Assembly: GCA_902537575.1 (NCBI GenBank)
Contig: CACBBX010000003.1
Coordinates: 1-61,526 of the forward strand
From: an uncultured Pelagibacteraceae bacterium
GTDB lineage: Bacteria; Pseudomonadota; Alphaproteobacteria; Pelagibacterales; Pelagibacteraceae
Direction of reading: 5' to 3'
DNA: 61,526 bases
Positions 19,498-29,285 of the stretch are shown piece after piece. The notes beneath the pieces are model-generated. The model saw only the letters and a program-made list of their open reading frames with translations, did no database searches and was not told where the DNA came from. Both the position numbers and the translations under genes were made by a program. Positions within the stretch are counted from its first letter, which is position 1; each line of letters begins with the position of its first letter.

Positions 19498-20658
19498 ATG
19501 AATATACACGAACATCAAGCCAAACAAATCTTAAAAAAATATGGTGCAGTAGTCCCAAAAGGAGTGTTTGCTTTAAATGTTGAGGAACTGCTAGAGAAAG
19601 TAAAATCACTTAAAACTGAAAAATACGTTCTCAAAGCACAAATACACGCTGGTGGAAGAGGAAAAGCTGGAGGTGTAAAAATTTTAAATACAATTGATGA
19701 GCTAGAATTAGCAGCTAAAGAGTTGCTTGGTAAAACACTTATTACTCATCAAACTGGCCCAGAGGGTAGAGAAGTTAAAAGATTATATGTTGAAGAGTCC
19801 TCAAACATAGAAAAAGAATTTTATTTATCGTGTCTTGTGGATAGAGCTAGTTCAAAAATTGCTTTTATATCAAGTGATCAAGGAGGTATGGATATTGAAG
19901 AAGTAGCAAGCAAAACACCAGAAAAAATTTTAACAACAAAAGTTAATATTAATGAAGAAATTTCAAATACTGATTGTGAAAAAATTGTAAAAATTTTTAA
20001 TTTAAATAATGATGCAAAAAACCTAGCAATAACTCTAATTAAATCAATTTATAAAATGTTTATAAGCACTGATGCCAATATGGTTGAGGTCAATCCTTTG
20101 ATTTTGACCAAAGAAGAAAAAATAGTTTGTTTGGATGCAAAAGTAAATTTTGACTCTAATGCCTTGTTCAGACATCCTGAAATTGTTGAGCTTAGAGATC
20201 TTAATGAGGAAGACTCAACAGAAATTGAGGCAAGCAAACATGACCTAGCTTATATAAAATTAAATGGAAGCATAGGCTGTATGGTTAATGGAGCAGGCTT
20301 AGCAATGGCTACAATGGATATAATAAAATTATATGGAAACGAGCCAGCTAATTTTTTAGATGTAGGAGGTGGTGCATCAAAAGAAAAAGTTTCTGCAGCT
20401 TTGAAAATTATTCTTTCTGATAAGAATGTTAAAGGTATTTTAATCAATATTTTTGGGGGAATTATGAGGTGTGATGTACTTGCACAAGGAGTAGTAGATG
20501 CAGCTAAGGAGATAAACATTAGTGTTCCTTTGGTGGTTAGACTTGCAGGTACAAATTTTAAGCAAGGTAAAGAAATACTTGATAATTCTGGTTTGAAGTT
20601 AATATCAGCAGAAAATTTAGATGATGCAGCTAAAAAAATTGTTGAGGCGATAAAATAA
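19498..20658 (+). CDS. sucC: Succinyl-CoA synthetase beta subunit
   Basis: SucC (386 aa) provides the nucleotide and CoA-proximal half of the enzyme that turns succinyl-CoA into succinate with substrate-level phosphorylation. The start MNIHEHQAKQILKKYGAVVP is canonical. The ATP-grasp domain shows KAQIHAGGRGKAGGVK, a metal-binding region in NMVEVNPLIL, and DAKVNFDSNALFRHPEI. The C-terminal domain has ANFLDVGGGASKEKV and LINIFGGIMRCD. The stop is followed immediately by the sucD ATG. Confidence 0.98.
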   Translation: MNIHEHQAKQILKKYGAVVPKGVFALNVEELLEKVKSLKTEKYVLKAQIHAGGRGKAGGVKILNTIDELELAAKELLGKTLITHQTGPEGREVKRLYVEESSNIEKEFYLSCLVDRASSKIAFISSDQGGMDIEEVASKTPEKILTTKVNINEEISNTDCEKIVKIFNLNNDAKNLAITLIKSIYKMFISTDANMVEVNPLILTKEEKIVCLDAKVNFDSNALFRHPEIVELRDLNEEDSTEIEASKHDLAYIKLNGSIGCMVNGAGLAMATMDIIKLYGNEPANFLDVGGGASKEKVSAALKIILSDKNVKGILINIFGGIMRCDVLAQGVVDAAKEINISVPLVVRLAGTNFKQGKEILDNSGLKLISAENLDDAAKKIVEAIK

Positions 20659-21534
20659 ATGTCAGTATTAGTAAATAAAAATACAAAAGTTATTTGTCAG
20701 GGTTTCACAGGATCCCATGGTACATTCCACTCTGAACAAGCAATAAAGTATGGGACAAATCTTGTAGGTGGAGTAACCCCTAAAAAAGGAGGCCAAAAAC
20801 ATTTAGAAAGACCAGTTTTCAATACAGTATTAGAGGCAAAAAATGAGGTAGGTGCAGACGCTACTATGATCTATGTTCCAGCAAAATTTGCAGCTGCTGC
20901 AATCATTGAAGCAATTGATGCATCAATAGATCTTATAGTTTGTATAACAGAAGGCATCCCAGTTCAGGATATGCTTAAAGTAAGACAAAGTTTAGCTAGC
21001 TCAAATAGTCGTCTTATTGGGCCAAACTGCCCAGGAATAATTACACCTGATGAATGTAAAATTGGAATAATGCCAGGAAATATTCACAAAAGAGGATCAG
21101 TTGGTATCGTTTCTAGATCAGGAACACTTACTTATGAGGCAGTAGCACAAACTACTGAAAATGGTCTTGGTCAATCAACTTGTATTGGTATTGGAGGAGA
21201 TCCAATCAACGGTACAAATTTTATAGATTGTTTAGATTTATTTTTAAATGATGATGAGACAGAGTCGATTTTAATGATTGGAGAAATAGGGGGCACAGCA
21301 GAGGAAGAAGCTTCAGAATTTGTCAAAAATCACAAAATTAAAAAACCTATAGTTGGATTTATAGCAGGAATTACAGCTCCGCCTGGTCGAAGAATGGGTC
21401 ATGCGGGGGCTATTATTTCTGGAGGCAAAGGTGGGGCAAAAGATAAAATAAAAAAGATGGAAGAATCTGGGATTACAGTTGCAGAATCACCATCAATTAT
21501 TGGAAAAACATTGTTTGATAAACTGTCTAATTGA
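20659..21534 (+). CDS. sucD: Succinyl-CoA synthetase alpha subunit
   Basis: SucD (291 aa) carries the phosphorylated histidine and the CoA-binding domain. The N-terminus has [18 protein letters not shown] and [10 protein letters not shown]. The CoA-binding [10 protein letters not shown] follows. The active-site histidine is in [18 protein letters not shown], and [15 protein letters not shown] is also conserved. It begins directly at the sucC stop, and a 35-base gap containing AAGGAT leads to sucA. Confidence 0.98.
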   Translation: MSVLVNKNTKVICQGFTGSHGTFHSEQAIKYGTNLVGGVTPKKGGQKHLERPVFNTVLEAKNEVGADATMIYVPAKFAAAAIIEAIDASIDLIVCITEGIPVQDMLKVRQSLASSNSRLIGPNCPGIITPDECKIGIMPGNIHKRGSVGIVSRSGTLTYEAVAQTTENGLGQSTCIGIGGDPINGTNFIDCLDLFLNDDETESILMIGEIGGTAEEEASEFVKNHKIKKPIVGFIAGITAPPGRRMGHAGAIISGGKGGAKDKIKKMEESGITVAESPSIIGKTLFDKLSN

Positions 21535-21569
21535 AAAATACTATTACAAGGATATATTAAGCAAATAAG

Positions 21570-24488
21570 ATGTCTTCATCAAAAAATCTTGAATTTGAAA
21601 AAACTTCATTCTTAAATAAATCTAATAGTGCATTTATTGAACAAATGTATCTAAAGTTTATCAACAAAGATCCTGAATTACCTGAGAGCTGGGCAAATTA
21701 TTTTGAGGGCATAGGTGAAGAGATAAAAGTTATTGCTTCAGAAATAAATGGGCCATCTTGGGGGCCTTCAAAAGTAAAAATAGACATTGATGAATTACAA
21801 AAAAAAATAGAGATAGAGGACAACAGTAAAGTAAATAATGAAAAAATAGATTCATCAGAAAAATTTAATTTTCAATTACTTGCAGATTCTAATAAAGATT
21901 CCATAAGTGCTGTTGCCTTAATACGTGCTTATAGATTGAGAGGACATTTATTAGCAAATTTAGATCCACTAGAAATGAGAGAATCTGAGTATCTTGATGA
22001 ATTACATCCTGAATTTTATGGTTTTAAAAAACAGAATTATGAGAAGAAAATTTTCTTAAATGGAGTAATTAATAAAAAATATGCAAATATTAAAGAAATA
22101 CTAAAATTTTTAAAAAAAACATATTGTGGAAATATTGGTTATGAGTTCATGCATGTTTCAAATCCAGTTGAGAGAAAATGGTTTAGAGACAGAATAGAGC
22201 AAGATCAAAATGCTTTAAATTTTACCAAGAACGGTAAAGAGGCGATACTAAATAAACTTGTACAAGCAGAAGGTTTTGAAAAATTTTTAGCTACTAAATA
22301 TGTTGGCACAAAAAGATTTGGTCTTGATGGGGGTGAAAGTTTAATACCTGCTCTTGAGCAAATAATTAAAATTGGTGGACAAAATCAGATTAAAGAAGTT
22401 AAAATTGGAATGTCTCATAGAGGTAGACTTAATGTTTTGGCAAATGTATTACAAAAATCATATAAAAGGATATTTAATGAATTTGCAGGAGAAGTAAGCT
22501 CAGACTCTGAGGAAAGTGCAGGAGATGTAAAATACCATCTTGGTGCATCTTCAGATAGGCAGTTTGATGGAAACTCCGTTCACGTAAGTTTAACAGATAA
22601 TCCCTCTCACTTAGAGGCTGTCAATCCAGTAGTTTTAGGACAAACAAGAGCAAAGCAATTTTTTCATAAGGATAAAGAAAGAAATAAAGTTATACCTATT
22701 CTTATTCATGGAGATGCTGCTTTTGCTGGCCAAGGAGTGGTAGCAGAATGTTTTGCTATGTCAGGACTTCCTGGCCATAATACAGGCGGCACCATTCATA
22801 TTATAGTAAATAATCAAATTGGTTTCACTACTAGTCCAAGATTTGCTAGGTCATCACCATACCCATCAGATGTTGCAAAAATGGTTGAAGCTCCAATTCT
22901 TCATGTGAACGGAGACGACCCAGAAGCAGTTGTTTATGCGACTAGAATTGCTACTGAATTTAGACTGAAGTTTAATAGAGATGTTGTAGTCGACCTAATT
23001 TGTTATAGAAGATTTGGACATAACGAAGGGGACGAACCTTCATTTACTCAGCCATTGATGTATAAAAAAATTAGAGCACATCCAAGTGTTTATAAGATAT
23101 ATGGAAACAAGTTAGTTAATGAAAATTCAATTACCCAAAATCTTTTAGACCAAAATGTCAAAGGATTTAAAGATTTATTGGACGAACAATATAAAAGTGC
23201 AAAAGATTATAAACCTAAAATAGAATGGTTTGAGGGCTCATGGTCTAGATACAAACCATCCAAAGGCAAAGATAAAAGAGGTGTGACTGGTTTTGATGAA
23301 TACAAACTTAAAGAAATATCAGATAGAATTAATACCATACCTGCTGAAATTAATATTCATAAAACTATTTCCAAAATTTTGAATATTAGAAAAAATTCAG
23401 TAGATAAAGGTTTTGATATTGATTGGTCTACAGCAGAAGCGCTAGCTTTTGGCTCTTTACTTGAAGAGGGTTACCCAGTTAGGCTAGTTGGTCAAGACTC
23501 TGGTAGAGGAACATTTAGTCAAAGACATTCAGTTTTAAGAGATCAGATTGATAATTCTAGATATATTCCATTAAACAATATTTCTAGTAAACAAAAAAAT
23601 TTTGAAGTCGTTGATAGTTTTTTATCTGAACTTGCTGTTTTGGGATTTGAATATGGATATAGTTTAGTTGAGCCCGATACATTAACTTTGTGGGAAGCTC
23701 AATTTGGAGATTTTGCTAACGGTGCACAAGTTGTAATAGATCAATTTATAGCATCAGGAGAAAGAAAGTGGAATAGAGCTTCTGGATTAGTGATGTTATT
23801 ACCACATGCTTATGAAGGACAAGGACCTGAACATTCCTCGGCAAGATTAGAAAGATTTTTACAACTGTGCTCGAATGATAATATGCAAGTATTAAATTGT
23901 ACTACCCCTGCTAATTATTTTCATGCTTTAAGAAGACAAATGCATAGAGATTTTAGAAAACCATTAATAATTATGACACCAAAATCTCTATTAAGAAACA
24001 AATTCTGCGTTTCCAATTTAAATGATTTTAATAAAGAAAATTCGTTTCATAGAATATTATGGGATCACGCGATTGATCCGAAAGCAGATGGTTTTATTAA
24101 GCTGAAAGATAGCTCAAAGATAAAAAAAGTAATTTTATGTTCTGGAAAAATATATTTTGATTTATTGAACGCTAGAGAAAAAATTAAAAAAGATGATGTG
24201 ATTATTTTTAGAGTCGAACAACTATATCCTTTTCCTGCAAAAGCTCTTGCAAATGAGCTAAAACCATATGCAAAAAAAGCTAATTTTTTCTGGTGCCAAG
24301 AAGAACCTAAAAATATGGGCGCCTGGTTTTCAGTTAGAGATTATATCCAATGGACATTAGATAGTTTAAAGGCTAATAATAACAAAATTTCTTATATAGG
24401 AAGAAGCCCCGATGCAAGTCCAGCAACCGGATATGCTAAAAGGCACAATTCTCAACAACAAGAAATAATAAATAAGGTTTTTGAATAA
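21570..24488 (+). CDS. sucA: 2-oxoglutarate dehydrogenase E1 component
   Basis: SucA (972 aa) is the thiamin-diphosphate E1 of the 2-oxoglutarate dehydrogenase complex, decarboxylating 2-oxoglutarate and succinylating the lipoyl arm of SucB. Recognisable parts are the N-terminal E2-binding segment (FIEQMYLKFINKDPELPESW), KRFGLDGGESLIPAL, GMSHRGRLNVLANVL, HGDAAFAGQGVVAECFAMS, and the ThDP region CYRRFGHNEGDEPSFTQPLM. The pyrimidine domain has GQDSGRGTFSQRHSVLRDQ and EAQFGDFANGAQVV. The length is normal and it leads sucB by six bases. Confidence 0.98.
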   Translation: MSSSKNLEFEKTSFLNKSNSAFIEQMYLKFINKDPELPESWANYFEGIGEEIKVIASEINGPSWGPSKVKIDIDELQKKIEIEDNSKVNNEKIDSSEKFNFQLLADSNKDSISAVALIRAYRLRGHLLANLDPLEMRESEYLDELHPEFYGFKKQNYEKKIFLNGVINKKYANIKEILKFLKKTYCGNIGYEFMHVSNPVERKWFRDRIEQDQNALNFTKNGKEAILNKLVQAEGFEKFLATKYVGTKRFGLDGGESLIPALEQIIKIGGQNQIKEVKIGMSHRGRLNVLANVLQKSYKRIFNEFAGEVSSDSEESAGDVKYHLGASSDRQFDGNSVHVSLTDNPSHLEAVNPVVLGQTRAKQFFHKDKERNKVIPILIHGDAAFAGQGVVAECFAMSGLPGHNTGGTIHIIVNNQIGFTTSPRFARSSPYPSDVAKMVEAPILHVNGDDPEAVVYATRIATEFRLKFNRDVVVDLICYRRFGHNEGDEPSFTQPLMYKKIRAHPSVYKIYGNKLVNENSITQNLLDQNVKGFKDLLDEQYKSAKDYKPKIEWFEGSWSRYKPSKGKDKRGVTGFDEYKLKEISDRINTIPAEINIHKTISKILNIRKNSVDKGFDIDWSTAEALAFGSLLEEGYPVRLVGQDSGRGTFSQRHSVLRDQIDNSRYIPLNNISSKQKNFEVVDSFLSELAVLGFEYGYSLVEPDTLTLWEAQFGDFANGAQVVIDQFIASGERKWNRASGLVMLLPHAYEGQGPEHSSARLERFLQLCSNDNMQVLNCTTPANYFHALRRQMHRDFRKPLIIMTPKSLLRNKFCVSNLNDFNKENSFHRILWDHAIDPKADGFIKLKDSSKIKKVILCSGKIYFDLLNAREKIKKDDVIIFRVEQLYPFPAKALANELKPYAKKANFFWCQEEPKNMGAWFSVRDYIQWTLDSLKANNNKISYIGRSPDASPATGYAKRHNSQQQEIINKVFE

Positions 24489-24494
24489 ATTGTA

Positions 24495-25799
24495 ATGAGT
24501 GAAAAAATTGTAGTTCCTGCACTTGGCGAGAGTATCACTGAAGCAACAGTGGCTAAATGGTTAAAAAATGCAGGGGATACTGTTGATGCAGACGAACCAA
24601 TAGTTGAACTTGAAACAGACAAAGTAAATTTAGAAGTCCCCTCTCCAATAACAGGTGTATTAACTGAAATAAATTCTAAAGATGGGTCAGTAGTTAAAGT
24701 GGGAGCTTTATTGGGTTCTGTTTCTGAAAACGGTAGTGGTGTTAAACCTAGCCCTAAAAAGAATGAAGAAGTTAAAAAAGAGGAGATTAAACCTAGTGAA
24801 AATAATGTGATTAAATTAGACCCAATTAAAAAAGAACCTAAAGTTTTTGAGGAGACTTTGAAAGTAGAAGAGCAAAGTGAAAGACCTTTAGTATTAACTG
24901 ATGAAGTTGAAGAGGCAGCACCAGTTATTAATAATATTCAGAACCAAACATTGTCACCAGCTGTTCGAAAAATTGTTGCTGAAAACAAAATAGACTTAGC
25001 TTCTGTTCAAGGCTCTGGAAAAGATGGACAAGTTCTAAAAGGTGACCTGATAAGTATGATGGGAACAAACCCAAAACCTTCTGAGAGAAAAATTCAATAT
25101 GGTCAAGAAGAAAGAATCAAGATGACCAGACTTAGACAAACTATTGCTAAAAGATTAAAGCAAGCTCAAGAAAATGCAGCCTTACTAACAACATTCAACG
25201 AAGTAGACATGACAAATATTATGGAAATGAGAAAAGAAAATCAGGAAGATTTTCAATCTAGATATAATATTAAACTTGGCTTTATGTCATTTTTTGTAAA
25301 AGCATGTGTTGTTGCTTTAAAGAATTTTCCAGCAGTGAATGCAGAAATTGATGGGGATGAGATAGTTTATAAAAATTATTACAATATTAGTTTTGCAGTT
25401 GGAACTGATAAAGGTTTAGTTGTACCAGTTTTAAGAAATGCAGATGAGTTATCTTTTGCAGATATTGAAAAAAATATTAAAGAAATTTCTGAAAAGGCGA
25501 AGGATGGAAAATTAGTAATTGAGGATCTTCAAGGAGGAACATTCACAATAAGTAATGGTGGTGTTTATGGGTCTATGCTCTCAACACCTATTTTAAATCT
25601 TCCACAATCAGGGGTTCTAGGTATGCACAATATTGTTGAAAGGCCAGTAGTTGTTGATGGAGAAATTAAAATAAGACCAATAATGTATTTAGCATTGTCA
25701 TATGATCATAGAATTATTGATGGAAAAGAGTCAGTTTCGTTTCTTAAAATGATAAAGGAAAATTTAGAGGACCCGAGAAGGTTGTTTTTGGATATTTAG
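24495..25799 (+). CDS. sucB: Dihydrolipoamide succinyltransferase (E2)
   Basis: SucB (434 aa) is the core of the 2-oxoglutarate dehydrogenase complex. One lipoyl domain holds the lipoylated lysine in [14 protein letters not shown] (about residue 43). A charged, Glu/Lys/Pro-rich linker follows, then a peripheral-subunit-binding domain ([15 protein letters not shown] and [13 protein letters not shown]). The catalytic domain ends with [16 protein letters not shown], which supplies the histidine and aspartate. Having a single lipoyl domain is normal for SucB. The stop is immediately followed by the lpd ATG. Confidence 0.98.
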   Translation: MSEKIVVPALGESITEATVAKWLKNAGDTVDADEPIVELETDKVNLEVPSPITGVLTEINSKDGSVVKVGALLGSVSENGSGVKPSPKKNEEVKKEEIKPSENNVIKLDPIKKEPKVFEETLKVEEQSERPLVLTDEVEEAAPVINNIQNQTLSPAVRKIVAENKIDLASVQGSGKDGQVLKGDLISMMGTNPKPSERKIQYGQEERIKMTRLRQTIAKRLKQAQENAALLTTFNEVDMTNIMEMRKENQEDFQSRYNIKLGFMSFFVKACVVALKNFPAVNAEIDGDEIVYKNYYNISFAVGTDKGLVVPVLRNADELSFADIEKNIKEISEKAKDGKLVIEDLQGGTFTISNGGVYGSMLSTPILNLPQSGVLGMHNIVERPVVVDGEIKIRPIMYLALSYDHRIIDGKESVSFLKMIKENLEDPRRLFLDI

Positions 25800-27200
25800 A
25801 TGTCAGAAAAATTTCAAGCAGTTGTTATTGGTGGTGGTCCTGGGGGATATGTTTGTGCGATTAGGCTTTCTCAACTAGGATTAAAGACAGCATGCATAGA
25901 GTCTAGAGGTTCTTTAGGAGGCACTTGTTTAAATGTTGGATGTATACCTTCAAAGAGTTTGCTAAATTTATCTGAGGAATTTCATAAAGTAAAAGGTTTG
26001 GCTAATAAAGGAATAGAAGTAGGAGATGTTAAGCTAAATCTGGATAAAATGATGAAAAGTAAAGATAAAGCCGTAACTGTTCTTACAAAGGGGGTCGAAT
26101 TTTTATTTAAAAAAAACAAAGTAACTTATTTCAAAGGTTATGGTAGTTTCAAGTCTCAAAACGAAATTTCAATTAAAGATAATGAAAATAAAGAGACCAT
26201 TATACAATCTGAAAAAACTATAATAGCAACAGGATCTGTAGCTACTTCTTTACCAGGAATTGAAATAGATGAGCAAAAAATAGTTTCTTCGACTGGTGCA
26301 TTAAAGCTTGAAAAAGTTCCAAATAAACTGGTTGTTGTAGGTGGTGGTTATATTGGATTAGAAATGGGATCGGTTTGGTCAAGACTGGGTTCCGAAGTAC
26401 AGGTGGTAGAATTTTTAGATCACATCACTCCAGGTATGGATAAAGAAATATCATCAGAATTTATGAAAATTCTAAAAAAACAAGGCATAAAGTTTAATAT
26501 GCAAAATAAAGTTGAAACAATTAAAAAAAATAAATCAGGGGTAACAGTATCTACTATTGATAAAGAGGGAAATAAAAATAATTTAGATTGTGATGTAGTT
26601 TTGATTTCTGTTGGTAGGAAGGCAAATACTGAGGGCTTAAATTTAGAAACTGTTGGAGTTGAACTGGATGACAAAAAAAGAATTAAAACTGATAAATCAT
26701 TTAAAACAAATTTAGAGAGTGTATATGCAATCGGTGATGTGATATCAGGACCCATGCTTGCACACAAGGCTGAAGATGAAGGTATAGCTGTTGCTGAAAA
26801 CATTGCGGGACAATCAGGGCATGTCAATTATGATACTATTCCAGGTGTTGTATATACCACTCCAGAAGTTGCGGCGATTGGAAAAACTGAGGAACAATTA
26901 AAAAATTCTAAAATGAAATATAAAGTTGGAAAATTTTCATTTATGGCAAACTCAAGAGCTAAAGCTATTGATGATGCAGAAGGATTTGTGAAGATTTTAG
27001 CTGATGAAAAAACAGATAAAGTATTGGGTGCTCATATAATAGGGCCACATGCTGGTGAGTTAATTGCTGAAATTGGTGTTGCTATGGAATTTGGAGCTAG
27101 TTCAGAGGACATAGCACGTACATGTCATGCTCACCCAACTTTTTCAGAAGCAGTAAAAGAGGCAGCTTTATCAGTAGATAAAAGAGCGATACACTCTTAA
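25800..27200 (+). CDS. lpd: Dihydrolipoamide dehydrogenase (E3)
   Basis: Lpd (466 aa) reoxidises the lipoyl groups of 2-oxo acid dehydrogenase complexes with NAD. The FAD site is VVIGGGPGGYVCAIRL, the redox disulfide GGTCLNVGCIPSK, the NAD site VVGGGYIGLEMGSVW, the second FAD motif YAIGDVISGPMLAHKA, and the catalytic His-Glu pair HAHPTFSEAVKEA. It ends the sdh-suc block, and a terminator-like hairpin overlaps its stop codon. This copy is positioned to serve SucAB but may be shared with other complexes. Confidence 0.98.
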   Translation: MSEKFQAVVIGGGPGGYVCAIRLSQLGLKTACIESRGSLGGTCLNVGCIPSKSLLNLSEEFHKVKGLANKGIEVGDVKLNLDKMMKSKDKAVTVLTKGVEFLFKKNKVTYFKGYGSFKSQNEISIKDNENKETIIQSEKTIIATGSVATSLPGIEIDEQKIVSSTGALKLEKVPNKLVVVGGGYIGLEMGSVWSRLGSEVQVVEFLDHITPGMDKEISSEFMKILKKQGIKFNMQNKVETIKKNKSGVTVSTIDKEGNKNNLDCDVVLISVGRKANTEGLNLETVGVELDDKKRIKTDKSFKTNLESVYAIGDVISGPMLAHKAEDEGIAVAENIAGQSGHVNYDTIPGVVYTTPEVAAIGKTEEQLKNSKMKYKVGKFSFMANSRAKAIDDAEGFVKILADEKTDKVLGAHIIGPHAGELIAEIGVAMEFGASSEDIARTCHAHPTFSEAVKEAALSVDKRAIHS

Positions 27201-27208
27201 TTTTTTTT
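27182..27208 (+). terminator. Probable terminator overlapping the end of lpd
   Basis: AAGAG (27182-27186) and CTCTT (27194-27198) form a five-base-pair stem with a seven-base loop, followed after AA by eight T residues (27201-27208). The lpd stop codon lies inside the structure. It falls at the end of the TCA block. The stem is short, so termination may be partial and priA may be reached by read-through. Confidence 0.42.
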
Positions 27209-27221
27209 CATATTATAAAAT

Positions 27222-29177
27222 ATGAAATATCCGATTCTATTACCAAATATATTTAATTATCCATTCACATATGAAAGTGATTTAGATTTAAAAATTGGTG
27301 AATATGTATCAGTTCCCTTTGGTAAAAATAAACTTACTGGGGTGGTATGGGATAAATTAGAAGATAATGAACAAAAAAAATTCAAATTAAAAAAAGTTTT
27401 TAAGAAATTAAAAGTTAAACCACTTAAAAAAACAACTATAAACTTTTTAAATTGGTTTTCAGAATATAACATTATTCCAAAGGGCATGGCTTTAAAATTG
27501 ATGCTGTTGAGCAATAATGCAATTGAGGATAATATAAAAAATAATTTTAAAGTTTTTGAAAGCAACATAAAAAGCAATTCAATAAAACTTTCAGAAGATC
27601 AAAAAAAATCCCTTAAGGAAATGGTTGTATTAAACAATAAATTTAGAGTACATGTGTTACAAGGTACAACTGGCTCTGGAAAAACTTTTGTTTATTTTGA
27701 GGCGTTAAAATCTCTGATAAAGAAGGGTTTTCAAGGCTTAATATTACTTCCAGAAATAGGACTAACGGGTCAGTTCGAGCAAAAATTTGTTGAATATTTT
27801 GGTTTTAATCCAGCTGTATGGCATTCAGGAATATCTAAAAAGAAAAAAGAAATAATATGGAATGGAATTTCTAATGGAAAAATTCAGGTTATAATTGGAG
27901 CAAGATCATCTTTATTTTTACCATACAAAAAACTTGGAATAATTATTGTTGATGAGGAACATGATCAGTCATTTAAGCAAGATGAGGGGATAACTTATAA
28001 TGCGAGAGATATGGCAATAGCCAGAGCATCATTTGAAAATATTCCAATAAATCTTATAACTGCAGTTCCGTCTGTTGAAACATATGAAAATGTAAAAAAA
28101 GGAAAGTATGGTTTATCTAGATTAGAAAAGAGATATAAAAATGCTTCTCTTCCAAATTATGAAATTATAAATTTAAATAATTCTAAGTTGGAAAAACAAT
28201 CGTGGTTATCAAATGAAATTATTAAAAAAGTAAATTCTCATTTAGAAAAAAAAGATCAGGTTTTATTTTTTTTAAACCGACGCGGATTTTCACCAAATGT
28301 ATTATGCAATAAATGCTATACAAGCTTTTCATGTCCAAACTGTAGTATCAATTTAGTTTATCATAAAAATAAAGGTAATTTGCTTTGTCATTATTGTGGA
28401 TATAAATCTCATTTAAAAAGAGAATGTTCTAAAGAAGGAAATTGTGAATTTATTTTTAGTGGCCCTGGCGTTGAAAGAATATCAGATGAAGTAAAAAGAA
28501 AATTCCCAGATAAGAAAATTGAAATCTTTTCAAGTGATACAATGAATAAAAAAGACTCAATGGATAAATTGAATAAAATTATTAAAAATGAAACTAATAT
28601 TCTAGTTGGAACTCAATTAATTTCAAAAGGATTTCATTTTCCAAGTTTAAATTGTATTGTAGTTGTTGACATCGATCTTTCATCACAAGGACATGATTTG
28701 AGAGGAGCTGAAAAGAATTTACAACTTTATCATCAACTTTCAGGAAGAGCGGGAAGAACAGGAAAACCAGCAACAGTTTATTTTCAAACATATAACCATG
28801 ATACAAAGATGATAGATGATATTACTAATAAAAATCCTAATATTTTTCTAGATAGAGAGTTAGAGATTAGAAAAAAAAATGGACTTCCACCCTTTCAAAG
28901 ATTTATCGCACTAATTCTTACAGGTGAAAATGAGCATAAATTAGAAACAGAGGCTTTAGGATTTAAAAATTTTATAGAAACTAAAATTGAAGGAAGAGTA
29001 TTGGGCCCAGTAAATGCGCCCATATTTAGATTAAAGAGAAAATTTAGAGTTAGATTGTTAATAAGAGGAATTAAATCAATGAAAGTACAAAACTCAATTG
29101 CAAAAATTATTCCAAATTATAAATTTGCAGCTGGAATAAAACTTTCAGTTGATGTTGACCCTATAAATTTCAATTAA
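27222..29177 (+). CDS. priA: Primosomal replication-restart helicase PriA
   Basis: PriA (651 aa) recognises stalled forks and reloads the replicative helicase. It is shorter than the E. coli protein (about 730 aa). The N-terminal DNA-binding region has EYVSVPFGKNKLTGVVWD. Helicase motifs are GTTGSGKTFVYFEAL (Walker A), LLPEIGLT, WHSG, GARSSLFLP, IVDEEHDQSFKQDEG, and LSGRAGRTGKPATVYFQT. Zinc-binding cysteines follow FFLNRRGFSP: CNKC, CPNC, CHYC and then CSKEGNC, where the last pair is spaced differently from the usual CPxC. Placement next to the atp operon suggests no functional link. Confidence 0.95.
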   Translation: MKYPILLPNIFNYPFTYESDLDLKIGEYVSVPFGKNKLTGVVWDKLEDNEQKKFKLKKVFKKLKVKPLKKTTINFLNWFSEYNIIPKGMALKLMLLSNNAIEDNIKNNFKVFESNIKSNSIKLSEDQKKSLKEMVVLNNKFRVHVLQGTTGSGKTFVYFEALKSLIKKGFQGLILLPEIGLTGQFEQKFVEYFGFNPAVWHSGISKKKKEIIWNGISNGKIQVIIGARSSLFLPYKKLGIIIVDEEHDQSFKQDEGITYNARDMAIARASFENIPINLITAVPSVETYENVKKGKYGLSRLEKRYKNASLPNYEIINLNNSKLEKQSWLSNEIIKKVNSHLEKKDQVLFFLNRRGFSPNVLCNKCYTSFSCPNCSINLVYHKNKGNLLCHYCGYKSHLKRECSKEGNCEFIFSGPGVERISDEVKRKFPDKKIEIFSSDTMNKKDSMDKLNKIIKNETNILVGTQLISKGFHFPSLNCIVVVDIDLSSQGHDLRGAEKNLQLYHQLSGRAGRTGKPATVYFQTYNHDTKMIDDITNKNPNIFLDRELEIRKKNGLPPFQRFIALILTGENEHKLETEALGFKNFIETKIEGRVLGPVNAPIFRLKRKFRVRLLIRGIKSMKVQNSIAKIIPNYKFAAGIKLSVDVDPINFN

Positions 29178-29199
29178 TGGTCAAAAAACCACCTTTTTT
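29178..29199 (+). terminator. Weak terminator-like hairpin after priA
   Basis: TGGT (29178-29181) pairs with ACCA (29188-29191) across an A-rich six-base loop, followed by CC and six T residues (29194-29199). A four-pair stem is marginal. It directly follows the priA stop and touches the proposed -35 of the atp promoter. Confidence 0.3.
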
Positions 29200-29225
29200 A
29201 CAAATCGGTTACTTGAAGACATAAA
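29197..29225 (+). promoter_or_regulatory. Candidate promoter of the ATP synthase operon
   Basis: TTTACA (29197-29202) and CATAAA (29220-29225) are separated by 17 bases. Transcription would begin near 29232, giving a leader of about 55 bases before atpH. An inverted repeat arm TTGAAGA (29213-29219) lies in the spacer and its partner TCTTCAA is at 29261-29267. Confidence 0.45.
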
Positions 29226-29236
29226 GGTCATATGCT

Positions 29237-29257
29237 AATTAAAGCCTGATTTTAATT
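29237..29257 (+). promoter_or_regulatory. Leader hairpin upstream of atpH
   Basis: AATTAAA (29237-29243) and TTTAATT (29251-29257) form a seven-pair stem with a GCCTGAT loop. It is nested inside a second inverted repeat (29213-29219 with 29261-29267) and ends 16 bases before the Shine-Dalgarno sequence. The stem is all A-U, so chance is a real alternative in this AT-rich genome. Confidence 0.3.
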
Positions 29258-29273
29258 TAATCTTCAACATTAT

Positions 29274-29279
29274 AGAGGA
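29274..29279 (+). promoter_or_regulatory. Shine-Dalgarno that fixes the TTG start of atpH
   Basis: AGAGGA ends six bases before TTG 29286. It is one of the clearer ribosome binding sites in the window and supports TTG as the atpH start; the next in-frame ATG is far inside the protein. Confidence 0.7.
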
Positions 29280-29285
29280 ACAAAG

